Shown here: positions 1-4,012 of the stretch, piece after piece
Position numbering within the stretch: position 1 is the stretch's first letter
Layout of the letters: each line of letters starts with the position of its first letter
Source: Phycisphaerae bacterium
Lineage (GTDB): Bacteria > Planctomycetota > Phycisphaerae > UBA1845 > UTPLA1
Reading direction: 5' to 3'
NCBI GenBank assembly: GCA_029259995.1
Contig: JAJDEC010000296.1
Span: 1-5,919 of the forward strand
DNA length: 5,919 bases
Notes under the pieces: model-generated
Seen by the model: only the letters and a program-made list of their open reading frames with translations
Database searches by the model: none
Told to the model about the DNA's origin: nothing
Translations under genes and position numbers: made by a program

Positions 1-36
1 CCACTAACTCTTTCCCATGTTTGGAGTTATCGAATT

Positions 37-68
37 TGTCACCCCTTTGACACCTGACAAGACTGACA
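37..68. promoter_or_regulatory. Cluster of TGACA pentamers, possible operator
   Basis: TGTCA (37-41) and TGACA (48-52) form an inverted pair around six bases. Two further direct TGACA copies follow at 55-59 and 64-68. Four copies of one pentamer in 32 bases could be a multi-site operator, but pentamers are short and no downstream gene is visible to give it a job. The TTGACA at 47-52 resembles a -35 box, but I see no good -10 box at the right distance. Confidence 0.2.
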
Positions 69-139
69 TTTCTCGGTACAAACGCTGACGGATTTGGAGA
101 GGACCCTGGGGGTTAGCGGTACCCCCGGAGGTCCAAATT

Positions 140-169
140 GCACAACCCGTCCCCCGTGGCAGGTTGTGC
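140..169 (+). terminator. Hairpin with short T run, possible terminator
   Basis: The arms GCACAACC (140-147) and GGTTGTGC (162-169) are perfectly complementary (8 bp) with a 14-base loop. On the plus strand the stem is followed by GTTTTCTT, so it could end a plus-strand transcript. On the minus strand it lies about 65 bases past the stop of the small frame at 236-403 and is followed by the weaker AATTT. Either use is possible. The long loop and short T run make this a modest call. Confidence 0.35.
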
Positions 170-235
170 GTTTTCTTGCGCCGCCAACCATTCGATATTC
201 AGATTGCGCATCGCCGCTGGAAGTCCCGGCGCGGC

Positions 236-403
236 CTAACCTCTTTCCAGCCCCGTCAGATCCGTCTCGATCACGACCTCACGAGTTTCCGCATCCGCCA
301 CGATCCCGTTGATTCCAAAAACTTGAACGACGATGATTTCGTACCAAGTACGACTTTCCCGCAGCGCCACATAACAGCCCTCTGGACTCAGCCAATAAAG
401 CAA
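236..403 (-). CDS. Short unrecognised coding segment, small protein or 3' gene remnant
   Basis: Read on the minus strand from a TTG at 401-403 to a TAG at 236-238, this frame encodes 55 residues. It is open upstream only to a TAA at 419-421, inside the neighbouring hairpin. The translation looks like real protein: it includes LSPEGCYVALRESRTWYEI and ends in a run of alternating hydrophobic and acidic residues (IVADAETREVVIETDLTGL), a beta-strand-like pattern. The first codon position is strongly G/A-biased over the last 34 codons, as in genuine coding DNA. There is no ATG or good Shine-Dalgarno sequence, and the likely start lies within the terminator stem of the upstream gene. It may therefore be the surviving C-terminal end of a decayed gene rather than an intact one. 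I do not recognise the family and assign no function. Confidence 0.4.
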   Translation of the reverse strand: MLYWLSPEGCYVALRESRTWYEIIVVQVFGINGIVADAETREVVIETDLTGLERG

Positions 404-437
404 CGCCGGCGTGGGGCCTTATCTCCCACGCCGGCGT
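403..437 (-). terminator. Rho-independent-like terminator of the secreted-protein gene
   Basis: A perfect 13-bp stem (ACGCCGGCGTGGG at 403-415, complement at 425-437) with a nine-base loop lies 75 bases after the stop codon of the minus-strand gene at 513-2720. On the minus strand the stem is followed by TGCTTTATT, a T-rich but imperfect tail. The strength and position of the stem make transcription termination or 3'-end protection the best reading. The stem overlaps the upstream edge of the small frame at 236-403. Confidence 0.7.
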
Positions 438-512
438 CAGACAATACAGTCCGGAATCAACAAACCATGTCCCGCCTACATCCTGCAAAGGCATGCGATT
501 CCATCTAGCGGG

Positions 513-2720
513 TCAACACCCTATCAACACTCCAACAAACGCCGCAACATCCCCGGCATCCAGAAATGCACTGCCATCAAAATCGCCGGCACAGATTTCG
601 TAGGAAGTCCCAAACCCCAAATACGCATTCAGAAAGACCTGAAGGTCCAGACCATTCACGGTTCCATCGCCGTTCATGTCGCCATTCGCACATGAACACA
701 GTTCGCAATCGTCCGGAATGCCATTTGCGTTGCAGTCGTTGTCGATCCACAAGCGGATGTAATCAACAGCCGTATCGTCTTGAACATAGACGTCAAGACG
801 ACCCGTGGCACGGATTTGCTGTGTGAGATCAAAGAACGCGCCGCCCGAAACAGGAAGCGCTTTGAGGTTCAATTCAATGACTTCGTCGCTTCCATTCAGC
901 CAACGGTCATCGACAAGCCCGGGAATGCCGTCTTCCGTGCCGATTCGATGCCCCCAGAGGAAACTGGGCCCGGCGTACTGCAGTGAGATCGCATCATTCT
1001 GCGATCCCGCGCAGGATGACTTCAGATGAATCTCAAGCGTGAGATCAGAAAATGTGGCGGGAATCCCTGTAATCGTGTGACCGAACGCCTCGTCACATCC
1101 GGCCTGATCAAAATCTCGCGGACCGGCAGCAAGCGTATCGAGATGGATCTGAAGTTCCGGACCGGGATTCACGTTTTCAACCGGAAGCGCGAAGTCGTCG
1201 TGTACGCCCTCAAGCATTTCCCGATTCAACTCGCAGTCATCCGGCACACCATTGGCGTTGCAGTCATTGCTGATGATCAATCGAATGTAATCCACGCCGG
1301 TATCATCCTGAACATACACGTCGAGACGACCATCCGCCTGGATCTGTGAACGGAGATCGATTGTGGTCCCGTCCACCATGGGAAGCTGAGTCAGATCGAG
1401 AAGAATCACATCGTCGCTCCCATAGTCCCACTCATGATTCAATAGCCCCGGAATGCCGGGCTCAGTTCCGATGCGGCGCGACCACGAGAACCCAGACGCG
1501 CCCCGCTGAAGCGCGATGATGTCGTTCTGGGGGCCATAGCAGCATTCCGTGACAGCCTTGAGGTGTATCTCAAGCTCAATGCTCCCCAACACGCCGGATA
1601 AACCTTCAAACGTGTGGCCAAACAACTTGTCGCCCGAAGCGTCGTCAAATTCCCGAATGTCGTTGGTGAGAGTCGCGAAATAAGCAAGCAGCTCGGAACC
1701 CGGCTGGGCGTCATCCAACGGCAAAGCGCAGTCGTCAATTTCTCCACCAAGAATGTCCAGCACCGATTCGCACTCATCGGGAACGCCATTGTTGTTGCAA
1801 TCAATGCCCAGGGGGATCGTGATACACTGAACCGCCTCATTCCAGTCAGTGCAGTCGTTCGTCACTGCGAGTTTGACGCGATAGATACCTGGTACGGGAA
1901 AATCGAAATGATCGCGAAGATTGATCAGACCCACGGGCCCCGGGAACCAACCCGACCAGTATGCGCCGACCACCTGATCGTTGCACACACTGTCGGTTTC
2001 AAATACCTCCAGGAAGTAGTCGATCTCACTCCATGAATCGGATCCGTCGAGCCAGATCGGCTCGCAGAAGCTCGCTTGCGCCGGCAGCGTGAATGAGGCG
2101 ATCGCGTCATCCTCACACGTGATCACGCGCAAGTCGTCGACACCGGCAAGCGTCCAGACGCGATCAATGATCAGTGTTCTGCGATCCGACGTGATCGTGA
2201 ATCGATCATCCGCACCCGCGCCCAGTTCAAAGCCCCGATCGGATAGAAATCCGGGATAGTCCACGCCCTGGGCGCCAAGCGTATTTGTTATGTTCAGATT
2301 TGAATCCCGCTCAACGACACCGATGATTGGCTGGTCGAAGGTAACACATCCTGACGACGCATGACCGAAGACCGCTTGTGAATCATAGTGGATGTAGTGG
2401 CTGGAGACTCGAGTGCCGGCGGGAATGACGAAGCTGACGAGATCGCTGTTCTGGTCATAAGTTCCCGGATCCCGCGCGTCGACCGTCACAGGGCCCGCAA
2501 GAAGGACATCTTGCTGCTCATTGAATACTGAGATTCGATCGTTGTGTGAAAACTGACCTTGCCGAACGCTCGCAGGAGGCGCCACAAGTTGAGCATTGGG
2601 GCAAGTGTTCACGATCGCTCCGATGAGCATGTCGGGAGGACTGCCCAGAATCGTCAGAACCCACAGGCAGTGGAAAAGCGACTTGGTTCCGTGAGAGCGT
2701 TTGATCAACTGGATGTTCAC
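513..2720 (-). CDS. Secreted repeat protein with PKD-like and dockerin-like domains
   Basis: Predicted exported protein of 735 residues. I chose the GTG at 2718-2720 because AGGAG lies seven bases upstream and a signal peptide follows at once: K7, R8 and K13, then a hydrophobic core at about 14-27. The in-frame ATG at 2841-2843 would add 41 non-hydrophobic residues in front. Domains in order: an unnamed beta-rich region (about 51-201, starting VRQGQFSHNDRISVF); a PKD-like domain (about 202-303, ending GIYRVKLAVTNDC); then three DCNxNGxPDxCE calcium-loop motifs (307-318, 486-497, 662-673) bounding two copies of a ~178-residue repeat. The C terminus (680-735) resembles dockerin type I: D681, N683, D685, N689, D692 form the first Ca2+ loop and D713, D715, S717, D721, D724 the second. 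No catalytic motif is visible. A cell-surface or extracellular structural or binding role is inferred. The gene diverges from the sigma/kinase unit and is followed by a strong hairpin. Confidence 0.88.
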   Translation of the reverse strand: MNIQLIKRSHGTKSLFHCLWVLTILGSPPDMLIGAIVNTCPNAQLVAPPASVRQGQFSHNDRISVFNEQQDVLLAGPVTVDARDPGTYDQNSDLVSFVIPAGTRVSSHYIHYDSQAVFGHASSGCVTFDQPIIGVVERDSNLNITNTLGAQGVDYPGFLSDRGFELGAGADDRFTITSDRRTLIIDRVWTLAGVDDLRVITCEDDAIASFTLPAQASFCEPIWLDGSDSWSEIDYFLEVFETDSVCNDQVVGAYWSGWFPGPVGLINLRDHFDFPVPGIYRVKLAVTNDCTDWNEAVQCITIPLGIDCNNNGVPDECESVLDILGGEIDDCALPLDDAQPGSELLAYFATLTNDIREFDDASGDKLFGHTFEGLSGVLGSIELEIHLKAVTECCYGPQNDIIALQRGASGFSWSRRIGTEPGIPGLLNHEWDYGSDDVILLDLTQLPMVDGTTIDLRSQIQADGRLDVYVQDDTGVDYIRLIISNDCNANGVPDDCELNREMLEGVHDDFALPVENVNPGPELQIHLDTLAAGPRDFDQAGCDEAFGHTITGIPATFSDLTLEIHLKSSCAGSQNDAISLQYAGPSFLWGHRIGTEDGIPGLVDDRWLNGSDEVIELNLKALPVSGGAFFDLTQQIRATGRLDVYVQDDTAVDYIRLWIDNDCNANGIPDDCELCSCANGDMNGDGTVNGLDLQVFLNAYLGFGTSYEICAGDFDGSAFLDAGDVAAFVGVLIGC
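738..1265 (-). repeat. Second copy of the internal protein repeat
   Basis: This encodes residues 486-661 of the secreted protein. It begins with DCNANGVPDDCE and ends with GRLDVYVQDDTAVDYIRL. It aligns over its full length with residues 307-485, sharing FGHT, LEIHLK, QND, RIGTE, GIPGL and GSD. The C-terminal third is the best conserved: over the 34 residues from GRLDVY through the next DCNANG motif the two copies differ at four positions. The first half is clearly more diverged, which suggests an old tandem duplication. Confidence 0.8.
1266..1802 (-). repeat. First copy of the internal protein repeat
   Basis: This encodes residues 307-485 of the secreted protein. It begins with DCNNNGVPDECE and ends with GRLDVYVQDDTGVDYIRL. 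Compared with the second copy it carries a two-residue insertion in a cysteine-containing segment (TECCYGPQND against CAGSQND). The repeat as a whole looks like a beta-sandwich module preceded by a calcium-binding linker. I do not know a family name for it. Confidence 0.8.
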
Positions 2721-2727
2721 GATTTGA

Positions 2728-2732
2728 CTCCT
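2728..2732 (-). promoter_or_regulatory. Ribosome binding site deciding the GTG start
   Basis: On the minus strand AGGAG is followed by seven bases (TCAAATC) and then GTG at 2720. This is a near-ideal Shine-Dalgarno spacing and is the main reason to prefer the GTG over the upstream in-frame ATG at 2843. Confidence 0.7.
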
Positions 2733-2742
2733 GGCATTCTCT

Positions 2743-2750
2743 GGGGGGGG
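2743..2750. repeat. Homopolymer run of eight G (C on the coding strand)
   Basis: Eight consecutive G lie 23-30 bases upstream of the GTG start of the secreted-protein gene, between the ribosome binding site and the hairpin at 2765-2786. On the coding strand the run is C8. With the preferred start it is in the 5' leader, so length changes would alter leader spacing, not the reading frame. If the ATG at 2843 were used, length changes would switch the frame. Confidence 0.6.
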
Positions 2751-2764
2751 TCGATGCGACAATC

Positions 2765-2786
2765 GCCGGCCCGACAATGGGCCGGC
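2765..2786 (-). promoter_or_regulatory. GC-rich hairpin in the leader of the secreted-protein gene
   Basis: GCCGGCCC (2765-2772) and GGGCCGGC (2779-2786) form a perfect 8-bp all-G/C stem with a six-base loop. It lies 32 bases upstream of the ribosome binding site. It could be an RNA leader structure or a protein-binding palindrome. There is no T run on either side, so it does not look like a terminator. Confidence 0.45.
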
Positions 2787-2860
2787 CAGGCGAGTTCTCT
2801 GCTGCGCCGCGCTGTGTTGGAAGATCGCCGCCGCGTCACTCATGCGCCGCGGTTAAGAAA

Positions 2861-2930
2861 CCCGGTTCTCCCTGCCACCAGCGACAAACGCCCTATCGCC
2901 CTCTGTGGTTACTCCGGTGCGAGAACCGGG
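2861..2930. repeat. Perfect 10-bp inverted repeat in the divergent intergenic region
   Basis: CCCGGTTCTC (2861-2870) and GAGAACCGGG (2921-2930) are exact reverse complements separated by 50 bases. The interior can form a second, bulged stem (CCACCAG near 2875-2881 with CTGTGG near 2902-2908), giving a two-tier stem. It also contains the direct repeat CGCCCT-AT-CGCCCT. On the plus strand a run of seven T lies at 2949-2955, too far from the stem for a classic terminator. A structured RNA, a weak terminator or a protein-binding site are all possible. Confidence 0.45.
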
Positions 2931-3117
2931 ATCTTTCCGTTCTGATCGTGTTTTTTTGGGTTCTTCTCGTAATTTCGGGGGCGAGCCCAGTCAGATCCAT
3001 GGGACTACGAACGCACGAGAGGGGTTGCGCGGCGCATTGATAAGGGGCTGCGCTCCATTCAGAGCCTCACTGACTCAGCGCGGCGTCCCGGGAGTTGCAC
3101 GTCGACTGGCTGGACGT

Positions 3118-3135
3118 CGCCGTGAGGACACGGCG
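3118..3135. repeat. Small 7-bp hairpin beside the 15-bp inverted repeat
   Basis: CGCCGTG (3118-3124) pairs perfectly with CACGGCG (3129-3135) around the tetraloop AGGA. It ends four bases before the left arm of the long inverted repeat at 3140. The two together form a compact structured block. No T run follows. Confidence 0.4.
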
Positions 3136-3139
3136 GCTT

Positions 3140-3227
3140 CTATGAGCGTGTTCCCCCGGGTGGGATAATTGACCCAGTTATTAGAGACGGGTTTGGCTAT
3201 CTCACGAACGGAGGAACACGCTCATAG
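3140..3227. repeat. Perfect 15-bp inverted repeat flanking 58 bases
   Basis: CTATGAGCGTGTTCC (3140-3154) and GGAACACGCTCATAG (3213-3227) are exact reverse complements. The right arm directly follows GGA, making a GGAGG-like sequence, yet no ATG follows at a usable distance. Each arm, read outward, begins with GGAAC, the core of many ECF sigma -35 elements. The interior has the four-base segment ACCC (3172-3175), which could pair with GGGT at either 3158-3161 or 3189-3192. It could be a tiny mobile-element relic with terminal repeats, a regulatory palindrome pair, or a structured leader. Flanking target duplications longer than two bases are not visible. Confidence 0.6.
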
Positions 3228-3337
3228 TTTCTCCGAATCGAGCGTCACAGGACACCAATTCCCGCAAATGCATGATGAACATTCTCTTTCTTGAGACTGA
3301 TGATCCCGCTCACCAAGGCCCCTCGATTCCAATCGTT

Positions 3338-3365
3338 TTGCCGCCAACGGGCCCGTGGGTATGAT
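3338..3365 (+). promoter_or_regulatory. Candidate housekeeping promoter of the sigma/kinase unit
   Basis: TTGCCG (3338-3343, four of six to TTGACA) and TATGAT (3360-3365, five of six to TATAAT) are separated by 16 bases. Transcription would begin near 3372, leaving a leader of about 29 bases before the ATG at 3401. That placement fits the start I chose and makes the in-frame TTG at 3377 unlikely. The call rests on consensus matching only, and planctomycete promoters are poorly defined. Confidence 0.4.
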
Positions 3366-3400
3366 GAAATCGGCGCTTGGGGGAGTTTGCGTGGGACCGA

Positions 3401-4006
3401 ATGCCGATCGTTGACTACACAACTACCACAACTGCACTTCTGGAGGGATTAAGGGATCCATCCAACGAGCCGGTTTGGCGGGCCTTCGACGCGCGATTCC
3501 GACCCGTGATTGCCGGTTTCGCGCGGCGCCTTGGATTGGCAGAAGCCGACGCGGCAGATGCAACCCAGGAAACGCTCATTCGTTTCGTCAAGGAATACCA
3601 GGCCGGAAAGTACGATCGTTCGCGCGGCCGCCTGCGCGACTGGATCATCGGAATTTCAAAATATCGCATAGCAGACATACAACGAGCCCGGTGGCGTCAG
3701 AGAGTCGTCGCCGGGGACTCGGTCATCGCCGATCTGCCTGGCGACGACAAGCTGACTGAAATCTGGGATGAGGAACTTGAGCGCAGAATCCTCGACGAAG
3801 CCATGGTTGAATTGAAAACATCAACCAAGTTGAAGGACAAGACCTTCGAGGCATTCCGACTCGTTGCAATTGAACAAGTCCCGCCGGCACAGGCCGCTTC
3901 TCGATTGGACATGTCCAGCCAGGCCGTCTACATGGCCAAACACCATTGCCTCGACAAGCTCCGCAGAATCGTCGCCAATCTGAACGAAGCCTACGAAGTG
4001 CTTTGA
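3401..4006 (+). CDS. ECF-type RNA polymerase sigma factor
   Basis: A 201-residue sigma-70 family protein of the extracytoplasmic function type, which directs RNA polymerase to a specific promoter set. Region 2 spans about 24-101: VWRAFDARFRPVIAGFARR, then DAADATQETLIRF (about 50-62, the core-binding 2.2 signature), then the -10 recognition segment around RDWIIGISKYRIADIQRAR (79-97). Region 4 spans about 145-192, with a helix-turn-helix around PPAQAASRLDMSSQAVYMAK that would contact the -35 element. A linker of about 40 acidic and charged residues lies between. I chose ATG 3401; an in-frame TTG at 3377 would add eight residues unlike the family. A GGGGGAG stretch ends 15 bases before the ATG, too far for an ideal ribosome site. 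The kinase gene begins six bases after its stop, so the two are almost certainly co-transcribed. Planctomycetes carry several ECF groups linked to Ser/Thr kinases; I cannot assign the subgroup. Confidence 0.93.
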   Translation: MPIVDYTTTTTALLEGLRDPSNEPVWRAFDARFRPVIAGFARRLGLAEADAADATQETLIRFVKEYQAGKYDRSRGRLRDWIIGISKYRIADIQRARWRQRVVAGDSVIADLPGDDKLTEIWDEELERRILDEAMVELKTSTKLKDKTFEAFRLVAIEQVPPAQAASRLDMSSQAVYMAKHHCLDKLRRIVANLNEAYEVL

Positions 4007-4012
4007 CAACCA

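Larger units (their letters stand above)
1..235. other. Left-edge intergenic stretch without a supportable gene
   Basis: I see no convincing coding region on either strand. The short open frames on the plus strand have arginine- and proline-rich translations with no recognisable motif, and they run antisense to the better-looking minus-strand frame at 236-403. The stretch does hold a cluster of TGACA pentamers near 37-68, a gggggt/accccc inverted repeat near 110-126, and a clear hairpin at 140-169. It lies downstream of the minus-strand frames, so it may be the space between this locus and a gene beyond the left edge. Confidence 0.5.
2787..3337. other. Long divergent intergenic region rich in inverted repeats
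   Basis: About 550 bases lie between the leader of the minus-strand secreted-protein gene and the promoter of the plus-strand sigma gene. Open frames here are short, arginine-rich and lack both family motifs and ribosome binding sites. What stands out is secondary structure: inverted repeats at 2861-2930, 3118-3135 and 3140-3227. No tRNA, rRNA or transposase gene was recognised. The region probably holds both divergent promoters, but I could define only the rightward candidate. Confidence 0.5.

Noticed and set aside
279..494. Minus-strand open frame starting with ATG at 494
   Set aside because: It runs through the strong terminator stem and its second half is in a different frame from the convincing segment at 236-403; it has no recognisable motif.
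164..508. Plus-strand open frame of 114 codons
   Set aside because: Its translation is rich in Arg, His and Pro with no motif, it lacks a ribosome site, and it is antisense to the better-supported minus-strand frame and crosses the terminator hairpin.
1439..2036. Open frames on both strands inside the secreted-protein gene
   Set aside because: They are shadows of the coding frame at 513-2720, which has clear repeats and motifs; the shadow translations have none.
2721..2843. N-terminal extension of the secreted protein to the ATG at 2841-2843
   Set aside because: It would place 41 polar residues before the signal peptide and would translate through the GC hairpin and C8 tract. The GTG at 2720 has a good ribosome binding site.
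2777..3168. Plus-strand open frames across the divergent intergenic region
   Set aside because: They overlap each other, are Arg/Gly/Pro-rich, carry no domain signature and coincide with inverted repeats.
3169..3200. Promoter-like TTGACC followed by GGCTAT
   Set aside because: The spacing is 20 bases and the -10 match is only two of six, so it is not better than chance.
3272..3364. Possible 30-residue leader peptide (ATG ATG AAC, ends TGA at 3362-3364)
   Set aside because: There is no ribosome binding site, it has no family resemblance, and it overlaps the candidate promoter; the length is within chance.
3377..3400. TTG start for the sigma factor
   Set aside because: It would lie about five bases after the predicted transcription start and adds eight residues unlike ECF N termini; ATG 3401 is preferred.
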